The notes: generated by a model from the letters alone, not told the origin. A stretch of DNA of 35,873 nt from Candidatus Rokubacteria bacterium 13_1_40CM_68_15 (GCA_001917585.1 MNEG01000050.1:1-35873); one strand, 5' to 3'. Positions 22,452 to 30,770 are shown, counted from the stretch's first letter. A program made the numbers and translations.

Positions 22452-22667
22452 ATGGATGTCGTCGCTATTTCTGTCCCCGCGGAGAACGGCTGGCGCTGGC
22501 GCATCGTCGACTACGCCGGCGAAGTGGTGGAACAGTCGCGGGAGACCTTTGCCACCATCGCCGCGGCTCTGGCCTCCGGCGCCGGCCGGCTTCCGGCCAT
22601 CGACGTCGTGCCACCCACCGTCGCTCGCACGTGGAGGCGCTCGACGCCTCGCCTCAACGGGCTGTGA
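22452..22667 (+). CDS. Small hypothetical protein (71 aa)
   Basis: A 71-residue protein of unknown function starting MDVVAISVPAENGWRWRIVD. It has a compact beta-like start with the GWRWRIVDYAG stretch, an acidic helix (EVVEQSRETFATIAAAL) and a basic tail. No motif identifies it. The start is ATG 22452; the longer frame to 22317 has no coding look. It lies five bases before rpsU, so the two are probably cotranscribed. The 187-base spacer before it (22265-22451) shows nothing clear. Confidence 0.6.
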   Translation: MDVVAISVPAENGWRWRIVDYAGEVVEQSRETFATIAAALASGAGRLPAIDVVPPTVARTWRRSTPRLNGL

Positions 22668-22672
22668 GCCGG

Positions 22673-22885
22673 ATGATCACCGCAGCGAAGATCATCGTTG
22701 TCGACAATCAGATCGAACCCGCGCTGAAGGCCCTGAAGAAGCAGATGCAGAAGGACGGCCTGTTTCAAGAGATGAAGCGCCGGGTCGCCTACGACAAGCC
22801 GTCCGTCAAGCGGAAACGGAAGCAGGCCGCCGCGCGAAAGAAGCGGCGCAAGGCGATGCGGCGGGTGGAACGCGACGGTGAGTAG
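22673..22885 (+). CDS. rpsU: 30S ribosomal protein S21
   Basis: A 70-residue S21 homologue of the small ribosomal subunit, involved in translation initiation. The N-terminal IIVVDNQIEPALKALKKQ and the very basic C-terminus (KRKRKQAAARKKRRKAMRR) are typical. ATG 22673 follows the stop of the small hypothetical gene, with a weak ribosome site (GAGCCGG). The usual dnaG-rpoD neighbours are absent. The stop overlaps the next gene's possible GTG start. Confidence 0.9.
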   Translation: MITAAKIIVVDNQIEPALKALKKQMQKDGLFQEMKRRVAYDKPSVKRKRKQAAARKKRRKAMRRVERDGE

Positions 22886-23315
22886 CACGTCGATGAAGGT
22901 CATTCGCATGGCCGACTATGGCCGTCGGATGCGCCGGGGCCTCCACGCGCAGCTCGTCCACGACCAGATCGCCCAGGCGTTGAAGGCTTCCAACCGCGTG
23001 TGTCTCGACTTCGCCGATGTGGAGTCCGTCGGCGCGACCTTTCTCGATAGAAGCCTCGGCGCGCTGGTGGCGTGGCACGGTACGACGATCCTTCAATCGC
23101 TCGTGTTCGAGCACTGCAGTCGAAGTGTGGCGCTGAGCATCGGCAAGGCGTTACCGCGAACGGGACCGATTCGCGGCCTTCTCGACTTCGGCGCGGCGCC
23201 GGGAGCGCTGGCCCTCGCCGCCGGCGGTCCAGCGCCACCAGGCACCGGCCGCAAGCTGCCGGCGCGCCGGAAGCAGGCCAGGAGAGCACCCGATGGCCTC
23301 GATCGATCCCTTTGA
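22878..23315 (+). CDS. Hypothetical protein with STAS-like (DUF4325-type) segment
   Basis: A 145-residue protein. The segment VCLDFADVESVGATFLDRSLGALV resembles the DUF4325/STAS-like pattern, in which a strand (LDF), a V-E-S-V turn and a helix with a conserved D/F follow one another. The C-terminal 50 residues are Pro/Ala/Arg-rich and probably unstructured. Function is unknown; a protein-interaction role is possible. GTG 22878 overlaps rpsU by eight bases, and ATG 22893 (MKVIRMADYG) is an equally plausible start. Its end overlaps the next small gene. Confidence 0.55.
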   Translation: MSSTSMKVIRMADYGRRMRRGLHAQLVHDQIAQALKASNRVCLDFADVESVGATFLDRSLGALVAWHGTTILQSLVFEHCSRSVALSIGKALPRTGPIRGLLDFGAAPGALALAAGGPAPPGTGRKLPARRKQARRAPDGLDRSL

Positions 23316-23508
23316 GCCGGCGCGCCGCCGAAAGCGCGGTGTCGGGTGGTTCCTCGTCGTAGTGGGAGCGTTCTTCGCCCTCCAGGAATTCTCCGAAGGC
23401 GGCCCGATCACCCACTTTGCCCCGCTCGCCACCATCGCTGTCGCCGTCGTCCTGATCGCCTCTGGCTGGTATTACATCGCCAGCAACGCGAAAGGCCGCG
23501 AGCGGTAG
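23293..23508 (+). CDS. Small two-helix membrane protein
   Basis: A 71-residue protein with two hydrophobic helices (GWFLVVVGAFFALQEF and LATIAVAVVLIASGWYYIA) separated by a short loop. The N-terminus (PARRRKR) and C-terminus (NAKGRER) are basic, so both ends should face the cytoplasm. No family is recognised. It overlaps the preceding gene by 23 bases and converges on the selenoperoxiredoxin gene with a five-base gap. Confidence 0.55.
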   Translation: MASIDPFEPARRRKRGVGWFLVVVGAFFALQEFSEGGPITHFAPLATIAVAVVLIASGWYYIASNAKGRER

Positions 23509-23513
23509 CGCCG

Positions 23514-24059
23514 CTACTTGATCTTCTCGAGCTCCGCGAGCAGCTCGTCGTTGGCGATCAGCTCCCGAGGATTGTCCAGGATCTTGACGTAGCGTACGAC
23601 GCCGTTCTTGTCGATGATCAGGTACGCGCGCTTCGCGTACCGGTAGAGCCGGCTGCTGGGATCGGTGTCGAGCATCCCGTAGGCTTCGAGGGTCTTCCGC
23701 CCGAGGTCACTGACGAGCGGAAAGGTGACCCCCAGCTTCTCGCTCCACGCGGTATTGGCCATCGGAAAATCCGTGCTGATGCCCACGACCTGGGCGTGGC
23801 GGCTTTCGAACTTGGAGAGATCCAGCTCGAACGCCGCGACCTCCCGCGTTCAGGTCGGGGTGAAGGCGCCGATGAATCCGAAGAGCACGACGTGGCTCTT
23901 GCCCAGGAACTGGCTCAAGGAGAATTTTTCCGCCGTGGTCGCGGGGAGCGTGAACTCCGGGGCCTTGTCCCCGACCTGGAGGGCGGCCGCGGGGGCGGCG
24001 ATGCCGACCACGAGCAGCGCGGCGATCAGGAGCGCCGCGACGATGTCTGTAGGCCGCAT
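23514..24059 (-). CDS. Exported selenoperoxiredoxin (UGA-encoded Sec at residue 70)
   Basis: A predicted 181-residue AhpC/TSA-family peroxiredoxin. A signal peptide (residues 1-27, to PAAALQ) precedes KAPEFTLPAT and FGFIGAFTPT. An in-frame TGA at complement 23850-23852 falls exactly where peroxiredoxins have the peroxidatic Cys. The frame then continues TREVAAFELDLSKFE, VVGISTDFP, GVTFPLVSD and the usual end. The product would be FTPT-U-TREVAAFE. No Cys occurs elsewhere, so this is a one-Sec enzyme needing an outside reductant. A SECIS-like hairpin follows the UGA. ATG 24059 has a GAGGAGA site. Conventional calling gives two fragments. It is followed upstream by a TlpA-like thioredoxin gene on the same strand. 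Confidence 0.9.
23817..23843 (-). promoter_or_regulatory. SECIS-like hairpin downstream of UGA 23850-23852
   Basis: On the minus strand GAGGTC pairs with GATCTC and CGGC with GCTG, ten base pairs with one bulged G and two G-U pairs, closed by a six-base loop GTTCGA. The loop begins 17 bases after the UGA and opens with G, as expected of a bacterial SECIS. Confidence 0.7.
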
Positions 24060-24088
24060 GGGTGAATCTCCTCTGAGGTGCCGAGCGG

Positions 24089-24604
24089 TCATCGCTTCAC
24101 CAACGATTGCACCAGATCGACGGCTTCTTTGCCGTCCCACTCCCGCGGGCCGATCGCACGCCCCACCAGCGTGCCCTGCCGGTCGACGATCACCGTGACC
24201 GGGATCCAGCGGATGCCGTGCTCGCGCGCGATCGCCATCCTCGGATCGAGCAGCGTGGGTAGGCGATGGCCGTGCTTGTCCATGTACGGCTTGACGTCCT
24301 TCTCGCCGCGGCCGTCGAGGGCGACGAAGTACACGAGCACGTCGTCGGGGAAACGGCCCTGGAGGTTCTCGAGGCTCTTCAGCTCGGAGGTGCAGGTAGT
24401 GCACCACGTGGCGCCGAAGCTCAGGACGACCACCCTCCCGCTGAACGTGGTCGAGCTGACGCGCCGGCCAGCGAGATCGGGAAGGGTGAACGACGGCGCC
24501 GGCGTGCGCTCGGGGATGAAGAAGATCGGCGAGTCCTGCGCGGCGCAGAGGGACGCGGCCAGCGTCAACACGCACGCAATGACCACGCCGCCCCGTTTCA
24601 CCAT
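24089..24604 (-). CDS. TlpA-like exported thioredoxin-family protein
   Basis: A 171-residue periplasmic thioredoxin-fold protein. A signal peptide (MVKRGGVVIACVLTLAASL, cut near CAAQ) is followed by APSFTLPDLAGR and VLSFGATWCTTCTSELKSLE, giving a CTTC active site where TlpA/ResA have CPPC. Then come VYFVALDGRGE and IRWIPVTVIVD with the cis-Pro. It is a likely disulfide reductase outside the cytoplasm. It lies 29 bases upstream of, and on the same strand as, the selenoperoxiredoxin gene. That makes it a good candidate reductant for it. A Cys near the signal cleavage site (SLCAAQ) might instead be a lipid anchor. Confidence 0.9.
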   Translation of the reverse strand: MVKRGGVVIACVLTLAASLCAAQDSPIFFIPERTPAPSFTLPDLAGRRVSSTTFSGRVVVLSFGATWCTTCTSELKSLENLQGRFPDDVLVYFVALDGRGEKDVKPYMDKHGHRLPTLLDPRMAIAREHGIRWIPVTVIVDRQGTLVGRAIGPREWDGKEAVDLVQSLVKR

Positions 24605-24628
24605 GTCGCCATCCTCGCAGCAGCTCGG

Positions 24629-24658
24629 AGTCTGGCGGAACGTCGGACCCACTGTCAA
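24629..24658 (-). promoter_or_regulatory. Possible promoter of the tlpA-like/selenoperoxiredoxin pair
   Basis: On the minus strand a perfect -35 TTGACA (24658-24653) is followed 18 bases later by CAGACT, a weak -10. It lies about 25 bases before ATG 24604, in the divergent spacer with the quinone oxidoreductase gene. Confidence 0.3.
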
Positions 24659-24737
24659 GCGCAGCCTCGACGGCAGGAAATTTCCCGGTTGCATCAGCTC
24701 ACGCCTTCGGGACACATAGGGCCACGCAGGAGGCGCC

Positions 24738-25709
24738 ATGAGAGCCATCGTCTTCGCCGAGCTGGGTGGTCCTGAGGTGTTGTCGGTTGCCGAGGTGCCC
24801 AAACCCGAGCTGCGGCCGGGGATGGTGCTCGTCAAGAACCACGCCGTTGGCGTGAACTTCGCGGACACGCGCTTCCGCCAGGGAACGTACGCCGTGAAGC
24901 CCAGGCTCCCTGACACGCCCGGCCTCGAGGCGGCCGGGACGATCGAGGCGGTCGGGGAGGGTGTGACGAATCTCCGGCCGGGGGTTCGCGTGGCCGCCTT
25001 CGCCAGCAAGACGTACGCGGAATACTGCCTGGCCCAGGCCTTCATGATCATCCCGCTTCCCGACGACGTGAGCTTCGTCGATGGCGCAGCGTTCCCGATC
25101 CAGGTCCTGACCGCCTATCACCTGCTTCACACGGCCGGGTCGACCGGGCCGGGCAAGAGCGTGCTCGTCCATTCGGCGGCCGGCGGCGTCGGGCTTGCAG
25201 CCGTCCAACTGGCCAAGATCGCGGGCGCCCGCGTGTTCGGGACGGTCTCGAGCAACGCGAAGGCCGGGCTCGTGAAGGAGTGCGGCGCCGACGCGATCAT
25301 CAACTACACGACGGACAAGTTCGCCGACGAGGTGCTACGGCTGACCGACGGTCGTGGCGTCGACCTCATCCTGGACGCGGTCGGCAAGCCCACGTTCGAG
25401 GAAGGCCTACGCTGCCTGGCGCCCTTCGGACACCTCATTCTCTACGGGCGCGCCGGGGGATCTCCGGATCCCCTCAACGTCTCCACGCTGTCCGCGAAGT
25501 CCCAGAGGGTGAGCGGCTTCATGTTGCCGACCGTGACGCGTGGCTTGCCGGACCAGACGCGCGAAAGTGCCGAGCGGTGCTTCGCCCTCATGCGCGACGG
25601 CCGGCTCAGGCTGCACATCGGCAGGACATTTCCGCTGGCCGAGGCCATCGAGGCGCATCGATACCTCGAATCGCGTCAATCCACCGGGAAACTCGTCCTG
25701 CTGCCGTAA
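24738..25709 (+). CDS. NADPH:quinone oxidoreductase family protein (MDR)
   Basis: A 323-residue medium-chain dehydrogenase/reductase of the zeta-crystallin/quinone oxidoreductase type. The N-terminal GroES-like domain runs from MRAIVFAELGGPEVL through VGVNFADTRFRQGTY and PGLEAAGTIEAVGEGV. The cofactor domain has SAAGGVGLAAVQLAKIAGA and later GRGVDLILDAVG. The catalytic-zinc Cys and His ligands are absent, as in this subfamily. It probably reduces quinones or enones with NADPH; the substrate is unknown. AGGAGG precedes the ATG closely. It is divergent from the tlpA-like gene. Confidence 0.92.
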   Translation: MRAIVFAELGGPEVLSVAEVPKPELRPGMVLVKNHAVGVNFADTRFRQGTYAVKPRLPDTPGLEAAGTIEAVGEGVTNLRPGVRVAAFASKTYAEYCLAQAFMIIPLPDDVSFVDGAAFPIQVLTAYHLLHTAGSTGPGKSVLVHSAAGGVGLAAVQLAKIAGARVFGTVSSNAKAGLVKECGADAIINYTTDKFADEVLRLTDGRGVDLILDAVGKPTFEEGLRCLAPFGHLILYGRAGGSPDPLNVSTLSAKSQRVSGFMLPTVTRGLPDQTRESAERCFALMRDGRLRLHIGRTFPLAEAIEAHRYLESRQSTGKLVLLP

Positions 25710-25836
25710 TGCTCGGCGCGCAGCCCGGTTGCCTCTCTCTTGACGCGCGGCAGGGCGCTGCGGTATGGAGCATCCAACCTCGGTCTTTCCTGATCGTCAC
25801 CCGGACCAGCCGGAAACCGCTGACGGAGGGCACCCG

Positions 25837-26946
25837 ATGAACAGGCCATGGACGCGTCGACAGGTGCTGGCGCAAATGGGGATCGCGGCTGCCGCCGTCC
25901 ACACCCTCGATCCGCACGAGCTCTGTTGTGCCGTGCCAGCCTACGCCCAGACGGCCGACAAGGAGCTCTTCGAGCTCCGGAAGGTGGGCGACGGCCTGTA
26001 CGCGGCGATCGCGGCGACGAGATACAAGGTCAACTGCAATGCCGCCGTCATCGTGACGAACGATGGCGTCGTGGTGGTCGATTCCCACTCCAAGCCTTCG
26101 GCCGCCCGCGCGCTCTACAAGGAAATCCAGGGGATCACCACCAAGCCCATCCGCAAGGTGATCAACACCCATTTCCATTTCGATCACTGGCAGGGCAACG
26201 AGGCGTACGCGGAGACCAACCCTGGCCTCGAAGTGGTGGCCTCTCAGCGGACGAAGGAGAATCTGACCCGGCCTGACGCGGGGCTCGGCGGCATTCCGTT
26301 CGTCGAGAAGCAGGTCGCTTCGCTGCTCCCGGCCGAGATCCAGAAGCTCAAAGACGACGTCATGCGGGCCACGAACCCCGAGGCGAAGGCTCGTCTCGAG
26401 TCGAGCCTCCAACAGGCCGAGGCGTACCTGCAGGAGCTCAAGAGCTTCAAGCCGACGCTGCCGACGCGAACGGTGTCCACCACGATGACGCTGCAGGAAG
26501 GGGGACGCGAGATCCAGCTCCACGTGCTGGGCCGGGGCCACACGGACGGCGACCTCTTCATCTATCTGCCCAGGGAGAAAGTCGTCGCGACCGGGGATGC
26601 ATTCATCGACTGGATGCCGTTCCTCAACGATGCGTACCCGGAGGATTGGGTGCAGACGCTGACCGCTCTCGAGAAGCTCGACTTCGCCCAGGTCATCCCG
26701 GGTCACGGGACGGTCCTTCCCAAGAGTCAGCTCGCATTCTTCCGCGGATACCTGGCGGACCTCATCGCGGCGGTGAAGAAAGCGGCGGGCGAGGGCGCCA
26801 GCCTCGAGGAGATGCAGAAGAAGATCGGAGATGAGCTGGCCCCGAAGTACGAGCGCGGGATGTCGAAGTATCCGCTCGGCCAGTATCGGGATCGCATCGG
26901 GGTGAACGTCGAGATGGTTCTGAAGAAAGTCGTCAAGAAAGCGTAG
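25837..26946 (+). CDS. Exported metallo-beta-lactamase-fold hydrolase
   Basis: A 369-residue MBL-fold protein. The N-terminus TRRQVLAQMGIAAAAV resembles a Tat signal (twin Arg, then hydrophobic), ending near AYAQ. The di-metal site has HFHFDH at 112-117, GRGHTDGD and the late IPGHGT. A charged helical insertion (about 165-205, LKDDVMRATNPEAKARLESS) sits between. Members of this exported subgroup have varied hydrolase roles; the substrate is unknown here. ATG 25837 follows GGAGGG. The longer frame to 25765 is rejected because it would hide the signal. The 127-base spacer upstream shows nothing clear. Confidence 0.87.
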   Translation: MNRPWTRRQVLAQMGIAAAAVHTLDPHELCCAVPAYAQTADKELFELRKVGDGLYAAIAATRYKVNCNAAVIVTNDGVVVVDSHSKPSAARALYKEIQGITTKPIRKVINTHFHFDHWQGNEAYAETNPGLEVVASQRTKENLTRPDAGLGGIPFVEKQVASLLPAEIQKLKDDVMRATNPEAKARLESSLQQAEAYLQELKSFKPTLPTRTVSTTMTLQEGGREIQLHVLGRGHTDGDLFIYLPREKVVATGDAFIDWMPFLNDAYPEDWVQTLTALEKLDFAQVIPGHGTVLPKSQLAFFRGYLADLIAAVKKAAGEGASLEEMQKKIGDELAPKYERGMSKYPLGQYRDRIGVNVEMVLKKVVKKA

Positions 26947-26952
26947 GACGCG

Positions 26953-28023
26953 TCATTCGGGCAGCGGCACGCACGCCGACGGTGGAATCACGAGTCTGAC
27001 GGTCTCACCGGGCCGCAGGCGCAGCGCCGGTGCCGCCGCCACGCGCAGGATGACGTCGCTGCCCTCGATCTCCACCTGATAGTCGACCGCGTCGCCCAGA
27101 TAGCTGACGCGCCGGATGCGTCCGCTCAGCACGTTGTCGCCAGCGCGACCGTCGGCGGTGTTGGCGAAGGCGATCTCGTGGGGCCGGATCGAGACCGACA
27201 CGCGCGCCCCCGGCCTGAGATCGGCGGTGGCCACGTGCAGACGCAGCCCGCCGCGCGTCACCGCATCGGGCGTGGCCGCCACGGCATCGACCAGGTTCGT
27301 CCGCCCGATGAAGTCGGCGACGAACCGCGTGCGCGGCTGCTGGAAGATCTCCTCGGCCGAGCCCACCTGGGCGACGCGCCCGCGGTCGAGCACGGCGATG
27401 CGGTCGGAGATCACCATGGCCTCGGCCTGGTCGTGGGTGACGTAGAGCGTGGTGATGCCGAACGTCTCGTGCAGACGCCGGATCTCGAAGCGCATCTCCT
27501 CGCGGAGGTTGGCGTCGAGGTTGGAGAGCGGTTCGTCGAGGAGCAGGATCTCCGGCTCGACGACGAGCGCGCGGGCCACCGCCACCCGCTGCTGCTGGCC
27601 GCCCGAGAGCTGCGACGGATAGCGCGCCTCGAAGCCGTCGAGCTGGACGACGCGCAGCATCTCGCTCACGCGCCGGTCACGGTCCGCGCGAGCCATCCCG
27701 CGCCTGAACCGCAAGCCGTAGCCGACGTTCTGGGCGACCGTGAGGTGCGGCCACAACGCGTAGCTCTGGAAGATCATCGCCATCCGCCGCCGCTCCGGCG
27801 GCACGACCGCGGTGGCGGACGACAGGCAGCGGTCGCCGACCCAGATCTCGCCGGCCTCGGGGGTGAGGAAGCCCGCCACCAGGCGGAGCGTCGTCGTCTT
27901 GCCGCAGCCCGACGGGCCGAGCAGCGCCACCAGCTCGCGTGGCTTGACCTCGAGCGTGAGGTTGTCGACGGCGGCGACGCCGCCGTACCGCTTGCTGAGC
28001 CCGCGCAGCGTCACCCCGGGCAT
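26953..28023 (-). CDS. ABC transporter ATP-binding protein (FbpC/PotA type)
   Basis: A 356-residue ATPase that powers the import system encoded just upstream. Walker A is GPSGCGKTTTLRLVAG, the signature LSGGQQQRVAVARAL, Walker B ILLLDEPLSNLDANLR and the switch His YVTHDQAEAM. A C-terminal TOBE-like domain (from about 240) follows, with SVSIRPHEIAFA. This architecture is that of the iron(III)/spermidine/phosphonate importers (FbpC, PotA). The start is ten bases after the permease stop. It is the last gene of a seven-gene minus-strand operon and converges on the MBL gene. Confidence 0.94.
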   Translation of the reverse strand: MPGVTLRGLSKRYGGVAAVDNLTLEVKPRELVALLGPSGCGKTTTLRLVAGFLTPEAGEIWVGDRCLSSATAVVPPERRRMAMIFQSYALWPHLTVAQNVGYGLRFRRGMARADRDRRVSEMLRVVQLDGFEARYPSQLSGGQQQRVAVARALVVEPEILLLDEPLSNLDANLREEMRFEIRRLHETFGITTLYVTHDQAEAMVISDRIAVLDRGRVAQVGSAEEIFQQPRTRFVADFIGRTNLVDAVAATPDAVTRGGLRLHVATADLRPGARVSVSIRPHEIAFANTADGRAGDNVLSGRIRRVSYLGDAVDYQVEIEGSDVILRVAAAPALRLRPGETVRLVIPPSACVPLPE

Positions 28024-28033
28024 CGCGCCCTCG

Positions 28034-29722
28034 TCAGTCCTTCGCGCCCAGGAAGTCCCGCCCGAGCGCGGTCTGCATCAGGAGCACGATGCCGAACGTC
28101 ATCGCGAGCATGAAGAGGCCGAGGACGGAGATGGCGGCGAACTGGCCTTCTTCCTTCAGGTCGAAGATCACGACGGAGATCACCTTCGTGGCCGGCGTGA
28201 AGAGGATGATGGACGCCGAGAGCTCGCGGATGACGCCGATGAAGACGAAGCACCAGGTGGCAATGATCCCGCTCTTCGCCAGGGGCGCCGTGATCTCTCG
28301 GAGCACACGCAGCCGGCCCGCGCCGAGAATGCGGCCGGCCTCCTCCAGCTCGGGGTGGACGCCCTTGAACGTCGTGTCGGCCTGAGCGTAGCCGACCGGT
28401 AGCTCCTTGGTGAGGTACGCGACGAAGAGGATGGCGAGCGTGCCGTAGAGCACGAGCGGCGGGCGCGTGTAGGCGATGAAGAGCCCGACGGCCAGCACGA
28501 CGCCCGGAATGACGACGGGCGCCACGGCGAGGAAGCCGAGGGCCTGGTGGCCGGGCACGAGCCGCCGGTTCGTCACGTAGGCGAGGAGCGCGGCCATGAC
28601 CGCGCCCACGGTCGCCGTCATGATCCCCAGCTCGAGCGTGTTGATGACGGCGTCGCGCGTCGCGCTGTACTCGAAGAACGTGAAGGTGAAGTTGGCGAGC
28701 GTGAGGTTGTCCCAGCTGAGCGGCTGCGCCCACGCCTTCGCGAACGCCGCCTTGGCCAGGACCGCGTAGGGCAGCACGATCGTGCACGCCAGCACCGCGA
28801 AGACTCCGGCCAGTGCCACCCAGCGCCATCGGCCGAGCGGTATCGGGCGCCGCGCCCCCGTCTTGCCGCCCACGCCGGCGTAGCCGCGACGGCCGAGCAG
28901 CCGCTTCTGGAGCTGGAGCAGCAGCGCCGTCGCGAGCAGGAGCGGAATCGAGAACGCGGCGGCCTGTTCGACTTTCGGCGGGTACTGGAAGAAGGACCAG
29001 ATCTGCGTCGTGATCGTGTGGAAGCCGGCCGGCAGGGCCAGGATCGCCGGCGAGCCGAAGAGCGCCAGCGCCTGGAGCACCGCGAGGATGAAGCCACTCA
29101 GGATGGCCGGGAAGGCCAGCGGCAGCGTGATCGTCAGCGCGACGCGCAGGCGGCTGGCGCCGAGGATCGCACCCGCCTCCTCCAGATCGGAGGCGATGAG
29201 CTCGAGCGTGTTGACGATCATGATGTAGACGTACGGGAACGAATAGAGCGCGACCACGAAGATGAGCCCGGGCATGGTGAAGATGTTCATCAGCGGGTCG
29301 TCGCTGCCGGTCAGGCCGCGGTAGATCTTGTTGAGGAGGCCGGCGTTGGGCCCGGCCAGCATCACCCACGCGAAGGCGCCGAGGAACGGCGGGGTGACGA
29401 ACGACGCCATGATGAGCGCGCGGATGACGCGCTTGCCGGGCAGGTCGGTCCGCCCGGTGAGCCACGCCATCGGCACGCCGACGGCGAGCGAGGCCGTGCC
29501 GACCCAGAAGGCGAGCACGATCGTGTTCCACAGCGCCTTCTGGAGGTGGGGATCACCGAAGACCTGGACGTAGTTGGCGAGCGTCGCCCCCTGCTCGCTG
29601 CTCACGCTCACCCATCCGAGCCAGCCGAGCGGCAGGATCATGAGGAGGACCAGCGTGACGGCGGTCGCGATCCATACGGGGACGGACCGGTCGAACGTGC
29701 TCCTCACCACCGTGCTACGCAC
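28034..29722 (-). CDS. ABC transporter permease, fused double-domain (FbpB type)
   Basis: A 562-residue inner-membrane permease with about 12 hydrophobic segments in two repeated halves, as in FbpB/AfuB iron(III) permeases. Each half has an EAA loop: SDLEEAGAILGASRLRVALT and PELEEAGRILGAGRLRVLRE. These contact the ATPase. A basic linker (LQLQKRLLGRRGYAG) joins the halves. The GTG start at 29722 overlaps the binding-protein stop by eight bases. The substrate is unknown, as this type also carries small organic acids and polyamine-like compounds. Confidence 0.93.
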   Translation of the reverse strand: MRSTVVRSTFDRSVPVWIATAVTLVLLMILPLGWLGWVSVSSEQGATLANYVQVFGDPHLQKALWNTIVLAFWVGTASLAVGVPMAWLTGRTDLPGKRVIRALIMASFVTPPFLGAFAWVMLAGPNAGLLNKIYRGLTGSDDPLMNIFTMPGLIFVVALYSFPYVYIMIVNTLELIASDLEEAGAILGASRLRVALTITLPLAFPAILSGFILAVLQALALFGSPAILALPAGFHTITTQIWSFFQYPPKVEQAAAFSIPLLLATALLLQLQKRLLGRRGYAGVGGKTGARRPIPLGRWRWVALAGVFAVLACTIVLPYAVLAKAAFAKAWAQPLSWDNLTLANFTFTFFEYSATRDAVINTLELGIMTATVGAVMAALLAYVTNRRLVPGHQALGFLAVAPVVIPGVVLAVGLFIAYTRPPLVLYGTLAILFVAYLTKELPVGYAQADTTFKGVHPELEEAGRILGAGRLRVLREITAPLAKSGIIATWCFVFIGVIRELSASIILFTPATKVISVVIFDLKEEGQFAAISVLGLFMLAMTFGIVLLMQTALGRDFLGAKD

Positions 29723-30770
29723 CGAAGAGCTCCACGAAGCGTTTCTTCACCTCTTCCGTGCGCTTGTCGATCTCCTCGGGGTCGACGACGAGCATCTTCA
29801 GCTCGGAGAGCTTCAGGCGGTCGGGTGGGTAGGTGACGTCGGGATGGGCGACGTAGAGTCCCTCGGCGTCGGCCAGAATCTGCATCGTCTCGCGTGTGAA
29901 GATGAAGTCGGTGAAGAGCCGCGCGGCGCTGGGATGAGGGGCAAAGCTCATGATGGCAGTGGGCGAGAAGATCAGTGGTACGCCGTCACGCGGATACGCG
30001 GCCGCCAGCGTGGCGCCCGGTGTGCGGCGCTCGGTGTAGAGCAGCCCATAGTCGGCGCCGTTGACGCCGGCGGCACGCTCGCTCGACATCACCGTCCGTC
30101 CCGGATCGTGGATGGACTGCACGAGCATCGGCCGATTCCTGGCGAGCTGGGCCCAGTAGTCCCACCCATAGAGCTTCTCGAGCGCGATGATCTGGGTCAC
30201 GACCGAGCCGGCGTAGCCCGGGTGCGAGATCACGAGACGGTTCTTCCACTTCGGGTCGAGCAGGTCCTTCCACGTCTGGGGAACGTCGGCCGGCGCGACC
30301 AGCCTGGTGTTGTACGGCACGACGAGGGGGAACGCCCGCCAGCCCCACGCGTAACCCTCGGGATCGCGAAAGCCCGCCGGGATGCGCTCGGCGCCGGCCG
30401 GCGTGTAGCGGGCGAGCAGGGCCTTGCGCTTGAGCAGGACGTAGTGGCCGGTGTCCGAGGTGTTGACGACGTCGGCGTTCTTGATGCCGGCCGAGAACTC
30501 CTGCATCACCCGTTGCAGGATCCGCTCCGAGCCGGAGCGATGCACCTCGACCTTGACGCCGTAGGTCTGCTCGAACCGCGTGGCCAGCCGCTGGGCCGAA
30601 TCGAGCGCCAGCGACGTGTGCCAGACGAGCTTGCCTTCGCGTCGCGCCTCGGCCACCCTCGCGTCTTGCGCCGACGCCCCGGCGGCGGCCAGGACGAGGG
30701 CCAGCAGGACGATCGGCGCGAGAGGCTTACGCGCCGAAGAACTCGACGAAGCGCTTCTTGATCTCTTCAT
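29715..30770 (-). CDS. ABC substrate-binding protein (FbpA/AfuA-like), copy 1
   Basis: A 351-residue periplasmic binding protein. A Ser-rich start leads to a signal peptide (LAPIVLLALVLAAAGASAQ), then EARREGKLVWHTSL, KNADVVNTSDTGHYVLLK, VVPYNTRLV, TWKDLLDPKWKNRLVISHPGY, and PTAIMSFAPHPSAARLFTDF. The end RTEEVKKRFVELFGA closely matches copy 2. The ATG lies 44 bases inside the preceding gene, so its first residues are read from the other frame of copy 2. No other Met precedes the signal helix. It and copy 2 are clear paralogues. Confidence 0.92.
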   Translation of the reverse strand: MKRSRSASSSSSARKPLAPIVLLALVLAAAGASAQDARVAEARREGKLVWHTSLALDSAQRLATRFEQTYGVKVEVHRSGSERILQRVMQEFSAGIKNADVVNTSDTGHYVLLKRKALLARYTPAGAERIPAGFRDPEGYAWGWRAFPLVVPYNTRLVAPADVPQTWKDLLDPKWKNRLVISHPGYAGSVVTQIIALEKLYGWDYWAQLARNRPMLVQSIHDPGRTVMSSERAAGVNGADYGLLYTERRTPGATLAAAYPRDGVPLIFSPTAIMSFAPHPSAARLFTDFIFTRETMQILADAEGLYVAHPDVTYPPDRLKLSELKMLVVDPEEIDKRTEEVKKRFVELFGA

